Source: Rhizobium rhizogenes NBRC 13257 (GTDB lineage: Bacteria; Pseudomonadota; Alphaproteobacteria; Rhizobiales; Rhizobiaceae). From it: 64,000 bases of DNA. Below, piece by piece: positions 35,085 to 43,675 of the stretch. Both the position numbers and the translations under genes were made by a program. The stretch is taken from contig NZ_BAYX01000007.1 of NCBI RefSeq assembly GCF_000696095.1, positions 1 to 64,000 on the forward strand, read 5' to 3'. The number at the start of each line of letters is the position of its first letter. Position 1 is the stretch's first letter. The notes under the pieces were generated by a model that had not been told where the DNA came from, made no database searches, and was given only the letters and a program-made list of their open reading frames with translations.

Positions 35085-35969
35085 CTATTTGACAGCACCA
35101 GCAGCCACGCCCCGCGTCAGGGTGCGTTGGAAAATCAGGAAGAAAATCACCGTCGGCGTGACGCCGAGCAGCGAAGCTGCGGCAACCGCCGTCGGATCCT
35201 GCGTATTGGCGCCTGAGAGGACACCCATGGCGACCGAAACCGTCTGGTTGTTGTTGGAGACCAGGAACACCAGCGGGATCAGGAACTCGTTCCAGGTCCA
35301 GATGAAGAAGAAAGTCGCAAGCACGGCAAGTGTCGGCCTGAGAACCGGCACGATCACCAACCACAGGATCTGCCAGCGGCTCGCATTGTCGATCTGCGCC
35401 GCCTCGATGATCTCACGCGGGAAGGTGGTCAGCACCGAGGACAGAAGATATGTGCCGAAGGCGGTGTGCAGCACGCCGACGATCAGGATCACCGACAGCA
35501 TGGAATCGAATAGGCCCACCTGCTTGGCCATGTAGTAAAGCGGATAGATCAGGGCTTCCTGCGGCGCCATGATCGAGATCAGCAAGATTACCAGCAACAC
35601 CCGCCCTCCCCGCACGCGACCGATGCCGATGGCATAGGCATTGAGGAGACTGAGAACGACCGCGAGAATGGCGGTGCAGCCGCTGATCAGGATGCTGTTG
35701 AAAAGCTTTCGCGTAAAGTCGACATTGCTCCAGAAATTCTTGAGCGCCGTCAGGTCGAAGCTATGCGGGAAGGCAAGCGGACCATTGGCCGCATAATCGG
35801 TCGGGGTCTTGATGGCGTTGAAAGCCGCCAGGAAGAACGGAAACAGCGTACCACCAAGAAAAACGAACAGAACGGCCAGGACGATCCAGCGGGTCACGCC
35901 CTTCTTCTGGCGATGCTCCGTCGGCGCATCCGATGCGACCGTGGCCGAAAGTGAAGCCGTAGCAGCCAT
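35085..35969 (-). CDS. Sugar ABC transporter permease (MalG-like)
   Basis: A 294-residue inner-membrane protein with six helices. The EAA loop is EIIEAAQIDNASRWQILWLVIVPVLRP (key part EAAQIDNASRWQ). It starts one base after the stop of the partner permease, so the two are translationally linked. It forms the heterodimeric channel of the importer. Confidence 0.9.
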   Translation of the reverse strand: MAATASLSATVASDAPTEHRQKKGVTRWIVLAVLFVFLGGTLFPFFLAAFNAIKTPTDYAANGPLAFPHSFDLTALKNFWSNVDFTRKLFNSILISGCTAILAVVLSLLNAYAIGIGRVRGGRVLLVILLISIMAPQEALIYPLYYMAKQVGLFDSMLSVILIVGVLHTAFGTYLLSSVLTTFPREIIEAAQIDNASRWQILWLVIVPVLRPTLAVLATFFFIWTWNEFLIPLVFLVSNNNQTVSVAMGVLSGANTQDPTAVAAASLLGVTPTVIFFLIFQRTLTRGVAAGAVK

Positions 35970-35970
35970 C

Positions 35971-36873
35971 TCAGTGTCCCCCTTCGGTCTGTTTGGATTG
36001 CATGCGCAGGAAGAAGATACCGAGCATGATCGTTACGACGGTTTGCAGTGTCGCAATCGCGGCCGCATAGCCGACGCGGTTGGTGGTGAAGAAGTGGTAG
36101 TAAGAGAGGTAAGACGGCACCGTCGTCGCATTGTCCGGCCCGCCGGATGTCAAGACGTAGATCGGCGCGAAAACCTTCAGGGCGGCGATCAACGTGGTGA
36201 GAGCAACCACGAAAATCTCCGGCATCAGCATGGGGATCGTGATGTAGCGAAAACGGCCGAACCAGCTGGCATTGTCGAGCTCGGCGGCTTCGTAGAGCGA
36301 AGGATCGACCCGCGCCAGCCCCGACATGAAGACCACCAGACAGTAGCCGACCTGGATCCAGACAATGACGGCGGAAACGGCCCAGAGCGCGTAACTTGCA
36401 TCCCCCAGCCAGTTCTGCGCCATGAAATCGAGGCCGATCGCTTTCAGGACTGCGTTGACGATCCCGATCGGATTGAGGATCCACCCCCACAGCACGCCGG
36501 CTGCGGTCAGCGGCAAAATCTGCGGCAGATAAAAGCCGGCGCGGAAGAAGCTCGACAAGGTCTCGCCGAACTGTGCGCTGATATAGTCGAACAGCACCGC
36601 CGCCAGCACCAGGCCCAGAATGATCGGCACGATCGTCATCGAAATGATGAACAGGAGCGTGTGCTGGATCGATCCCCAGAATGCCGCGTCCACGAGCAAT
36701 CTCTCGTAGTTTTGAAACCCGACATACCTCGGCGTTCCAATGCCCTTCCAGGTCGTGAAGCTGATCGCGAAATTGGCGATCAGGGGGACAAGCACGATCA
36801 GAGCGAACCCCAGCATGCCGGGCAGAATATAGAGATAATACCCCGCCCTGCCGGAGTTTTTGGACTTCTCCAT
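35971..36873 (-). CDS. Sugar ABC transporter permease (MalF-like)
   Basis: A 300-residue protein with six predicted helices. The EAA loop is SLYEAAELDNASWFGRFRYITIPMLMP (key part EAAELDNASWFGRF). It lies between the binding protein and the second permease and belongs to the CUT1 family of oligosaccharide importers. Confidence 0.9.
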   Translation of the reverse strand: MEKSKNSGRAGYYLYILPGMLGFALIVLVPLIANFAISFTTWKGIGTPRYVGFQNYERLLVDAAFWGSIQHTLLFIISMTIVPIILGLVLAAVLFDYISAQFGETLSSFFRAGFYLPQILPLTAAGVLWGWILNPIGIVNAVLKAIGLDFMAQNWLGDASYALWAVSAVIVWIQVGYCLVVFMSGLARVDPSLYEAAELDNASWFGRFRYITIPMLMPEIFVVALTTLIAALKVFAPIYVLTSGGPDNATTVPSYLSYYHFFTTNRVGYAAAIATLQTVVTIMLGIFFLRMQSKQTEGGH

Positions 36874-36946
36874 CGCATTCCTCCAGTCCGAGACAGCGAG
36901 ACGGCATCAAGCCGTCCCGCCGCTGCGAATTGCTCCAGTACAGGGG

Positions 36947-38215
36947 TTACTGCGCTGCCTGCGCGTCGTCGTAAGCCTTCTTCAGGCGATCGGCGAATTG
37001 CTCCGGCGTCGTCGAGCCATTCACCAGGCCGGTGGTCGCCTGGATCAGCAGCTCATAATAGCCGGGAACCGGCCAGTCCGGATAGAAACCGAGACCGCCC
37101 TTGCTCGAGATCTCGTTGAAGAGCTCGACATTGCGCTTGCCGACCGGATCGGTGATCGCTGCCGGATCTGCAGCAATGGCCACGCCGCCGAAATTGGCTT
37201 GGTCATTCTGGTTCTGTTTGCTCAGCACCAGATCGATGAACTCATAGGCGAGATCCTTGTTCTTGGAGCTTTTGGGCACCATGAACAGGTTGCCGGTCGA
37301 ACCCGTGCTGTATTTCGGGGTCGGGAAGATGAACTGGCTCCACTTGAAATTCTTGATCGTGCTCGCGAAATTGCCGTTGTTCCAGGTTCCGCTGACAAAC
37401 ATCGGCGCTTTGCCGGAAGAGAAGAGGTTGTCGGCACCTCCCGTCCCCTTCAGACCCGTCGAATCCTTGGAGATGTAACCCTTCTTGACCCAATCGACGA
37501 TCTTCTGCGCGGCAAACAGGAAAGGCTTGGTATCAAGCGGCGCCTTGAGGCCCTGATAGTTCTTAACCCAGGTATCGTCAGCCTGTGTCAGCGCCAGCGT
37601 ATAGAGCAGATGCTGCGCATTGGAGTCGACTGTGCCATAAGCGAGTGGTGTGATGCCTTTCTTCTGGAAAGTCTCCAGGGCGGCCTCGAATTCGTCCAGC
37701 GTCGTCGGCACCTTGATGCCGTTGGCCTCGAACATATCGATATTGTAGAAGACCGAGACGAACTCGGCGTTGACCGGAAGGCCGATGATCGGACCGGAGC
37801 CGTAAACGCCGCTCTGATCATATTTGCTGAGCTGCGTGTTGGTTTCGTTGACAATCTTGTCCCAACCGCGCGTCTTGAATTCATCGTCAAGCGGGGTCAG
37901 AAGGCCCTGCGAGGCGACGAGACCGGCCGTCGCATTACCCTTGTTGTATTCCAGCACGTCCGGCGCCTGGTCCGAATTGAGAATAAGGCTGCCTGCCTTC
38001 TGCAATTGCTCAAAGGTCTTCTGTTCAAAATTGATCGTGACATCGGGATGCTTGGCCTTAAGTTCGCCGAGCGCCTTCGTCCAGGCCTTGGCCTGAGGTG
38101 TATCCGGCAGCTCATACCACCAGACATTTAATGTCTTGCTCTGCGCTTGCGCGACGCCGGCAGCCAACAAGAGCGACATGCCGGCGGTGATCGCCAGCTT
38201 CGAAAACATGTTCAT
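36947..38215 (-). CDS. Extracellular sugar-binding protein (family 1)
   Basis: A 422-residue periplasmic protein with a signal peptide cleaved near AGVAQAQS (residue about 25). The mature protein begins TLNVWWYELPDTPQAKAW and has the two-lobed family 1 solute-binding architecture (APDVLEYNKGNATAGLV, GLPVNAEFVSVFYN, MFVSGTWNNGNF). It should deliver a sugar or glycoside to the permease pair downstream. A gap of 73 nt leads to the first permease. The ligand cannot be assigned; the neighbours suggest a disaccharide or aryl or alkyl glycoside. Confidence 0.87.
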   Translation of the reverse strand: MNMFSKLAITAGMSLLLAAGVAQAQSKTLNVWWYELPDTPQAKAWTKALGELKAKHPDVTINFEQKTFEQLQKAGSLILNSDQAPDVLEYNKGNATAGLVASQGLLTPLDDEFKTRGWDKIVNETNTQLSKYDQSGVYGSGPIIGLPVNAEFVSVFYNIDMFEANGIKVPTTLDEFEAALETFQKKGITPLAYGTVDSNAQHLLYTLALTQADDTWVKNYQGLKAPLDTKPFLFAAQKIVDWVKKGYISKDSTGLKGTGGADNLFSSGKAPMFVSGTWNNGNFASTIKNFKWSQFIFPTPKYSTGSTGNLFMVPKSSKNKDLAYEFIDLVLSKQNQNDQANFGGVAIAADPAAITDPVGKRNVELFNEISSKGGLGFYPDWPVPGYYELLIQATTGLVNGSTTPEQFADRLKKAYDDAQAAQ

Positions 38216-38429
38216 AAATTGTCCTCCACCATGCGAACCGTGACGGTCTCAGTCCGACGGCATGGCTCGCGATGCCCGTCGGTGCTCCTCTTATTTCACC
38301 CCTCGTCCGTTCATCGACGATGAGACGAACCACTTGGATGTCGCAACGCTCCTCCGTTCCGATATCCGGGCCGACTGGAACGCCGCACGGCGACGCCGCT
38401 CCAGTTCCCCGAATTAACGCATAACTCCG

Positions 38430-38455
38430 TCCTTAAATCGATTCAGATTTAAGGA
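38430..38455. terminator. Perfect hairpin downstream of the isomerase gene
   Basis: TCCTTAAATC and GATTTAAGGA are perfect 10-bp arms around a 6-nt loop, 10 nt beyond the isomerase stop and about 215 nt before the binding-protein start. No T-tract follows. It could stop or attenuate transcription between the enzyme genes and the transporter genes, or serve as an operator. Confidence 0.45.
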
Positions 38456-38464
38456 GCGGGCACG

Positions 38465-39358
38465 CTATTCGACGAATTCGCCGCCCCGGCTGTGCTTCAG
38501 ATAGTTCAGGCCATGGATCTGACCAGTCATTTCCAACTCGTCGCGATAAACCGGGTCATGCCAGCCTTCGATATCGATCGATCCCGACCAGCCGGCGAGA
38601 CGCAATTCGGAGATGATGTCCGTCCAGTTGCTGTCGCCGAAACCTGGCGTACGCATGAAGACGAACTTCTCTTTGCCGAAAATGCCGTGCTCCTTGATGA
38701 CGTCCCAGCGGATCGTCGCGTCCTTGCCGTGAACGTGAAAGATTTTGCTTGCCCATTTGCGGATCTGCGGCAGCGGCTCGATCAGATAGACCATCTGATG
38801 GCAGGGTTCCCATTCGAGGCCGATATTGTCGTCCGGCGTCTCGTTGAACATCAGCTCCCAGGCATCCGGATTATGCGCGATGTTCCAGTCGCCGGTTGCC
38901 CAGTTGCCGTCCATGGCGCAGTTTTCGAAGGCAATCTTGATGCCCTTGTCGGCGGCTCGCTTGGCAAGCTCGCTCCACACCTGCTTGTAGCGTGGCAGGC
39001 TGTCGGTCAGCGGCTTGTTGCGAATCCGGCCGGTGAAGCCGGCAACGCAGGTGGCGCCGAAGTGATGGGCGTTGTCGATGCAATCCTTCCAGCCCTGCAG
39101 CGTCTGCTGATCGAGCTCGGTGGTTTCAAGCGGATTGCCGAACATGCCAAGCGTGGAAATGGTAATGTCGCGGCTGCCGATGGCGTCGAGGCAGCGCTTG
39201 CCGAGCTCCGCCAGATTCTGGCCGTTGGTCGTCTGCCAGAAGAAGGGTTCAAAGCTTTCGAAGCCGTGATCGGCGATCTTGGCGATGCCCTTGGCGGCAT
39301 CCTCACTGGTCGCCTTGATCATCGTTCCGATGCGGATGGCCTTTGCCGGATTTGTCAT
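38465..39358 (-). CDS. Sugar phosphate isomerase/epimerase (xylose isomerase-like TIM barrel)
   Basis: A 297-residue AP-endonuclease-2 fold enzyme. Metal-binding residues are likely in KIAFENCAMDG, GLEWEPCHQM, KIFHVHGKDATI and GSIDIEGWHDP. It follows the oxidoreductase gene by 19 nt on the same strand. In sugar clusters such enzymes epimerise or cleave keto-sugars, including 3-keto-glycosides made by Gfo/Idh/MocA enzymes. That combination is present here, which supports a keto-glycoside pathway. Confidence 0.8.
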   Translation of the reverse strand: MTNPAKAIRIGTMIKATSEDAAKGIAKIADHGFESFEPFFWQTTNGQNLAELGKRCLDAIGSRDITISTLGMFGNPLETTELDQQTLQGWKDCIDNAHHFGATCVAGFTGRIRNKPLTDSLPRYKQVWSELAKRAADKGIKIAFENCAMDGNWATGDWNIAHNPDAWELMFNETPDDNIGLEWEPCHQMVYLIEPLPQIRKWASKIFHVHGKDATIRWDVIKEHGIFGKEKFVFMRTPGFGDSNWTDIISELRLAGWSGSIDIEGWHDPVYRDELEMTGQIHGLNYLKHSRGGEFVE

Positions 39359-39377
39359 GGTCTCACTGTCCTTATGC

Positions 39378-40406
39378 TTAGATTTCGATACGCCGGCCCG
39401 ACTTGGCGCTTTCGATCGCGCCGAGGACCATTGCGAGGCTATGAATATTGTCGCTGCTTTCGGTCTCCGGCCGCTTGCCCGTCTTCACCGCATCGATAAA
39501 GGAGGCGATGACGCTGGCATGCCCATGCGTCTCGTCATCATGCCTGGGGCCGGGAACGTCGATGGGGGTAAAACCATGCAACAGGCCCGGCTCATGGCCG
39601 GCGACGGAAGCTTCGAAATGTTCTTCGCCGTCCCAGGTCAGCATGCCTTTGCTGCCGGTGAGCCGCCATTGGCTCTCCCAGCTCGTGCGCTTGCCTTCAG
39701 TGCACCAGGAGCCGCGATAGCTGAAGACGACGTCGTCGGAAAACTCGAATAGCGCATGCGCGGACGCACCATGCCTGTACCAGGACCCGGCAGGGTTCTT
39801 CTCGACGCAATAGACCGAAAGCGGCGTCTTGCCGGCAACGAAACGGGCGGCATCGAAAGTATGGATCGCCATGTCGAGCAGGAGTACATTGTCCATCTCC
39901 TCACGGAAGCCGCCAAAATGCGGCCCGAGGAAGAAATCGCAATGAATGCCGGTGAGCTCGCCGATCGCGCCCTCTTCGACAAAGCGGCGCAGACGGCGCA
40001 CGCCGGAGATGAAGCGGCGGTTCTGGATGATGGCGTGTACCTTGCCGGTCTTGGCGGCGAGATCGATGAGGGCAGCCCCCTCTTCAAGCGAAGTTGCCAT
40101 CGGCTTTTCGCTGAGGACATGGCAGCCGGCTTTCAGCGCCGTCGAGACAACGCCGAAGCGAGCGGCGGGAATGACGACATCGAACACCAGGTCGGCCTTC
40201 GTCGCCGCGATGACTGCGGCAAGGTCCGAACCGATAACGGCCTCTTCGAGACCGAACTCTTTCGCAAGGTTTTCGGCGGTCGCTCGATTGAGATCGACCA
40301 GGCCCACGACATTGATGGTTTCGGCAAGCGACGGCGTCGAGGCGATGGCCTTGAGCCAGCCTTTGGACATAGCTCCGCACCCGCACAAAATGGCGTTAAA
40401 TTTCAC
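39378..40406 (-). CDS. Gfo/Idh/MocA-family oxidoreductase
   Basis: A 342-residue dehydrogenase. The N-terminus is FNAILCGCGAMSKGWLKAIA (Rossmann motif GCGAMS). SEKPMATSLEEGAALI supplies the catalytic Lys. It is the first gene of the minus-strand operon that continues with the isomerase and the ABC transporter, and its promoter carries a perfect LacI operator. The probable role is NAD-dependent oxidation of the imported sugar. Confidence 0.82.
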   Translation of the reverse strand: MKFNAILCGCGAMSKGWLKAIASTPSLAETINVVGLVDLNRATAENLAKEFGLEEAVIGSDLAAVIAATKADLVFDVVIPAARFGVVSTALKAGCHVLSEKPMATSLEEGAALIDLAAKTGKVHAIIQNRRFISGVRRLRRFVEEGAIGELTGIHCDFFLGPHFGGFREEMDNVLLLDMAIHTFDAARFVAGKTPLSVYCVEKNPAGSWYRHGASAHALFEFSDDVVFSYRGSWCTEGKRTSWESQWRLTGSKGMLTWDGEEHFEASVAGHEPGLLHGFTPIDVPGPRHDDETHGHASVIASFIDAVKTGKRPETESSDNIHSLAMVLGAIESAKSGRRIEI

Positions 40407-40451
40407 GATTCCCTCCAGCGAATGGTGTCAAACTCCTCGTGACACGCATTC

Positions 40452-40465
40452 CGTAAACGTTTACG
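40452..40465. promoter_or_regulatory. LacI operator in the divergent promoter
   Basis: CGTAAACGTTTACG, a perfect CG-centred 14-bp palindrome, lies 46 nt from the oxidoreductase start and 50 nt from the LacI start. It most likely lets the LacI protein control both directions. It differs in sequence from the operators at 32853-32934, so a different LacI protein probably binds those. Confidence 0.75.
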
Positions 40466-40514
40466 ATCCTATGCGAAAAGATTTTCCTGTGTCAATAGAG
40501 GAGGACTATGGAAA

Positions 40515-41582
40515 ATGGCGCATGGAGGAAAACACCCGCCGATGAAGGGAATTCGTCAGCTCGCCGAACATCTCGATATCTCGATCGGCACAGTATCACG
40601 CGCCTTGAACGGCAAGCCTGATGTCAACGAAGAGACCCGCAAGCGCGTACTCGCCGCCGCCGAACAGCTGGGCTATGTGGCCAACCAATCGGGGCGCAGC
40701 CTGCGGCAAGGCACGACCAACGTCATCGGCCTGATGATCCAATCCAGCAAGGAAACGGTTGAAAACAGCGACAATTTCTTTCTGACCGTTACGGGTGGGC
40801 TGCAGAGCGTGTTCGCGCGCCACAACCTCGATTTGGTCATGCTCCCCTGCCCGAACGACGAAGACCCCTACGAGTACCTGAAACGCATGGTGGCGAGGCG
40901 CATCGTCGATGCCCTGATCATTTCCGAGACACAGCGCATCGACAAACGCTTCGATCTGCTCGCCAAAACGAAAATCCCTTTCGCAGCGCTTGGCCGCAGC
41001 CTCTCGATCGGGCAGCATTCCTGGGCCGACCTCGATTTCGACGGCGTCGCCAATTGCGCTGTCGACCGGCTCGTGGCGCATGGGCATCGCCGCATCGCTA
41101 TCAGCGCGCCCTCCAGCGACATCAATCTCGGCTTCATCTTCGTGGAGGGTTATCGGCGCGCGCTCGAGCGGCACGGCATCGCCTACGACCCGGATCTGGT
41201 CATTCGCGCGAAATCGAGCGAACAGGGTGGCTATCAGGTCGCCGACAAATTGCTTCACCTCGATGACAAGCCGACGGCTGTAATCCTGATCTACGAATTG
41301 ATGGCCATCGGCTTCTACCAGCGCGTGATGGAAGCCGGCATCATTCCAGGGCGCGATATTGCCGTCGTGGGCTTTCGCGAGGCGCCGCGCGCCAAATTCC
41401 TGCAACCGCCGCTAACCTGCTTTCGCACATCCCTGCACGAACTCGGTGTCGAATTGGCCGAGATCTTGCTCTCCAGCATGCCCGCCTACAGCCATATCTA
41501 CCCCAAGACCAAGCGCCAAATGATCTGGCCGCTACAGCTCGTCCCCGGAGAAAGCGACAGTTTTCACCTGAAGGCGGAGTAG
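40515..41582 (+). CDS. LacI-family repressor of the sugar operon
   Basis: A 355-residue protein. GGAGG precedes the ATG at 40515 by about 10 nt; Met10 (40542) is an alternative start nearer to the usual HTH onset. The HTH is MKGIRQLAEHLDISIGTVSRALNGKPDV (key part IGTVSRALNGKPDV). The effector domain is of the periplasmic-binding type with the end region ADKLLHLDDKPTAVI and GFREAP. It is divergent from the oxidoreductase-isomerase-ABC operon. The inducer is presumably the imported sugar. Confidence 0.87.
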   Translation: MAHGGKHPPMKGIRQLAEHLDISIGTVSRALNGKPDVNEETRKRVLAAAEQLGYVANQSGRSLRQGTTNVIGLMIQSSKETVENSDNFFLTVTGGLQSVFARHNLDLVMLPCPNDEDPYEYLKRMVARRIVDALIISETQRIDKRFDLLAKTKIPFAALGRSLSIGQHSWADLDFDGVANCAVDRLVAHGHRRIAISAPSSDINLGFIFVEGYRRALERHGIAYDPDLVIRAKSSEQGGYQVADKLLHLDDKPTAVILIYELMAIGFYQRVMEAGIIPGRDIAVVGFREAPRAKFLQPPLTCFRTSLHELGVELAEILLSSMPAYSHIYPKTKRQMIWPLQLVPGESDSFHLKAE

Positions 41583-41667
41583 CGCCGAAACGCCGCATGG
41601 GTGAAATCTGCGATTGCGATCCGCCTTGCAAATTGCCATGTAGAACGCGGCGAACGGGGACCGGCAT

Positions 41668-42057
41668 TTGAGCGAAGAGACCATCACACTCTACCAGGCG
41701 ATCGGCGGCGATCAGACCGTGCGTGCGCTGACGACACGCTTCTATGATCTGATGGACACGCTGCCGGAAGCCGCCAACTGCCGCGCCGTGCATCCGCCGA
41801 GCCTCGAAGGCTCCCGTGAAAAATTCTACGAATATCTGACCGGCTATCTCGGCGGACCACAGCTCTATATCGAGAAACGCGGCCATCCACGCCTGCGCAG
41901 CCGTCATTTCGTCGCCGCTATCGGCCCCGCCGAGCGCGACGAATGGCTGCTCTGCTTCCGCCGCGCCATGGCTGAAACCATCGAAAACGAAAAGCTGCGG
42001 GCGATCATCTGGGAGCCCATCGAGCGCCTCGCCTTCCATATGCAGAACCGGGAATGA
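41668..42057 (+). CDS. Truncated hemoglobin, group II
   Basis: A 129-residue globin that begins with TTG; GGGGA lies 7 nt upstream, and no better ATG exists. LYQAIGGDQTVRALTTRFYDLMD is the group II opening, HPRLRSRHFVAAI contains the proximal His (F8), and DEWLLCFRRAM the conserved Trp G8. Group II globins bind O2 and react with nitric oxide or peroxide. It is followed by a DUF423 gene 8 nt after the stop, likely in the same transcript. Confidence 0.85.
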   Translation: MSEETITLYQAIGGDQTVRALTTRFYDLMDTLPEAANCRAVHPPSLEGSREKFYEYLTGYLGGPQLYIEKRGHPRLRSRHFVAAIGPAERDEWLLCFRRAMAETIENEKLRAIIWEPIERLAFHMQNRE

Positions 42058-42065
42058 GAGAAGAC

Positions 42066-42443
42066 ATGAGCTTCAGCACGATAATCCGTCCGCTCACCCT
42101 GTTTGTTGCCGGCACCCTCGGCGCCGCCGGTGTCGCGCTTGCAGCCGCCGCGTCCCATGGCGGCGATACACTTTTTCTCGGCTCCGCCTCGACCATGTGC
42201 CTGGCACATGCCCCTGCCCTGCTCGCGCTCTACGCCGGCTATGACCGCATCCGCACCGCGCCGGTGGCGACCATCCTGCTTGGATTGGGAACGCTGATCT
42301 TCGCGGGCGATCTGGTCAGCCGCCATTTTCTCGGCAGCTCGCTATTTCCCCTGGCCGTGCCGACCGGAGGAATGGGCATGGTGGCGGGATGGGTTGTCGT
42401 GGCGCTGAGCGCTTTCTTCAGGAAAGGCGCGGCGGGAGCTTGA
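42066..42443 (+). CDS. DUF423 membrane protein
   Basis: A 125-residue protein with four hydrophobic helices and the DUF423 layout (FVAGTLGAAGVALAAAASHG, LFAGDLVSRHFLG, VPTGGMGMVAGWVVVALSAFF; last segment quoted in part as PTGGMGMVAGW). AGAGAAG precedes the ATG at 42066; an ATG at 42054 overlaps the hemoglobin stop. Function unknown. Confidence 0.8.
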   Translation: MSFSTIIRPLTLFVAGTLGAAGVALAAAASHGGDTLFLGSASTMCLAHAPALLALYAGYDRIRTAPVATILLGLGTLIFAGDLVSRHFLGSSLFPLAVPTGGMGMVAGWVVVALSAFFRKGAAGA

Positions 42444-42459
42444 GGCGTGTCAGCCTATC

Positions 42460-42774
42460 TCAAACCCCAGCAACCACATTGAACCCTTCGAACTGCGGCG
42501 GCCCCCAGTACAATGCCTTGTTACTGCCGGCATTGCGGTGCGCCTCGCGGAAATTCTCGGATTTCGTCCAGTTGAGGAAATCCTCTTCGCTGCGCCAGAT
42601 CGTATGCGAGGAAAATAGCGTATAACCCTCCTCGACATTCACGGAACCGCGCAGCAGGCGGAACTCCACGAAACCGGGAACCTCCCCCAGCCGGGAATCA
42701 CGGTCTCTCCAAATAGTTTCGAAAGCAATCTCTGAACCGATGACGACCTTGAAGCGGTTCATGGCGATGTACAT
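42460..42774 (-). CDS. hmuQ: Heme-degrading monooxygenase, HmuQ/IsdG-like
   Basis: A 104-residue antibiotic-biosynthesis-monooxygenase-fold protein starting at the ATG with GAGAGG upstream. MYIAMNRFKVV, VPGFVEFRLLRG, YTLFSSHTIWRSEEDFLNW and SENFREAHRNAG match rhizobial HmuQ, which cleaves heme to biliverdin and iron. The axial His lies in REAHRNAG. It ends an operon with a 92-residue protein and a DUF2325 protein that is preceded by an iron box. The hmuPSTUV locus is 3 kb away. Confidence 0.82.
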   Translation of the reverse strand: MYIAMNRFKVVIGSEIAFETIWRDRDSRLGEVPGFVEFRLLRGSVNVEEGYTLFSSHTIWRSEEDFLNWTKSENFREAHRNAGSNKALYWGPPQFEGFNVVAGV

Positions 42775-42795
42775 GGGGCTAGACCTCTCGGGCAA

Positions 42796-43074
42796 TCAGA
42801 CCTTCTTGCGACGGTCGACAGTCTTGCCCGGTCGAGGTGTAAAGGCAATGACATTCGTGCCATCGCGTGCCGTAATATCTGGCGCTATATCCGATTGCTC
42901 TCCCCGCAGGCGCGCCTGCCAGGACGGAAAGGTCATCACGTTGGGAGCCTGCCGCTGCTGCTCTGCACGACGCATCAGCAATTCATAGAGTTCCGGCACG
43001 AGGCCGTCACCATTCTGCGCGGCCAGCTTGTGCAGACCGATCATCATGAACCCGTCAGGGCCTTTGTCATTCAT
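42796..43074 (-). CDS. Hypothetical 92-aa protein between DUF2325 and hmuQ
   Basis: Starts at the ATG that overlaps the stop of the DUF2325 gene (ATGA), so translation is coupled. Residues 1-50 are helical (GFMMIGLHKLAAQNGDGLVPELYELLMRRAEQQ). The C-terminus is basic (RPGKTVDRRKKV). No family recognised. Its place in an iron-box operon with hmuQ suggests a role in heme or iron metabolism, without direct evidence. Confidence 0.6.
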   Translation of the reverse strand: MNDKGPDGFMMIGLHKLAAQNGDGLVPELYELLMRRAEQQRQAPNVMTFPSWQARLRGEQSDIAPDITARDGTNVIAFTPRPGKTVDRRKKV

Positions 43075-43469
43075 CGGGTAGCGTCTCGTTCGTTCATTGT
43101 GTTCAGCGCCCGCTCGAGGCTCGACTTGCTGCCATTGCGCAAGGGTATGAACGCCTTGCCGAACTTCTTGCAGCCGGTCTTCACCCGCAGGCACGCATCA
43201 TGGCTGATACAGTCGATCGGGCAGAAGACACAGTCGACGGACGGTAGCACGGTGTCGATGCGCGACACCGCCTCGCGCAAGCCGCCATCATGATGGATCA
43301 GCTCGGCGCCGAAGTTGCTGGCGATCTGCCGCAGATGCGCCACCTGGCAATCGCGACCGCCGACATACAGGAAACTGCGCCCATCGAGGCTGGATTTCCC
43401 GGATGTCTGCTCCGGCTTTTGCGCCTCGCGACTATCCCGGCCCAAATCCCTCTTCCCCTTACGCGCCAT
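43071..43469 (-). CDS. DUF2325-domain protein
   Basis: A 132-residue protein. The DUF2325 core is FLYVGGRDCQVAHLRQIA, HHDGGLREAVSRIDTVLPSVDCVFCPIDCISHDAC (key Cys-containing part DCVFCPIDCISHDAC) and GCKKFGKAFIPLRNG. The multiple Cys and His residues could bind a metal. It is the first gene of the operon that includes hmuQ. An iron-responsive box lies about 95 nt upstream, which gives a clue to function. Confidence 0.78.
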   Translation of the reverse strand: MARKGKRDLGRDSREAQKPEQTSGKSSLDGRSFLYVGGRDCQVAHLRQIASNFGAELIHHDGGLREAVSRIDTVLPSVDCVFCPIDCISHDACLRVKTGCKKFGKAFIPLRNGSKSSLERALNTMNERDATR

Positions 43470-43562
43470 ACATCACCCGTTCATTGGTTGCTCTTGCGCA
43501 CCCGATTCCGTCGAGCGCTGGGTGACCATATTAAACATGAGTTTTGGAGTAAAGTATAAAGT

Positions 43563-43577
43563 TGACGATTATTATCA
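43563..43577. promoter_or_regulatory. IRO box (RirA-type) upstream of the DUF2325-hmuQ operon
   Basis: TGACGATTATTATCA matches the iron-responsive operator TGA-N9-TCA recognised by RirA in rhizobia. It lies in an AT-rich stretch between the DUF2325 start (43469) and the tonB stop, suited to a promoter of the minus-strand operon. Confidence 0.6.
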
Positions 43578-43675
43578 TATTTTGTCGCGACATGTTTTCC
43601 GTACGCAACAATCAGGCCCAAAGATGGTCAAACGATTGAAATCGATACGATGCTTGCTATAGGCACGAACGCAAC

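Noticed and set aside
30970-38215. Calling the whole region the trehalose thuEFGKAB operon
   Set aside because: The ThuA-like pair is separated from the transporter by a TetR/SMR operon and has different operators, and the binding protein shows no feature specific for trehalose. Only family names are given.
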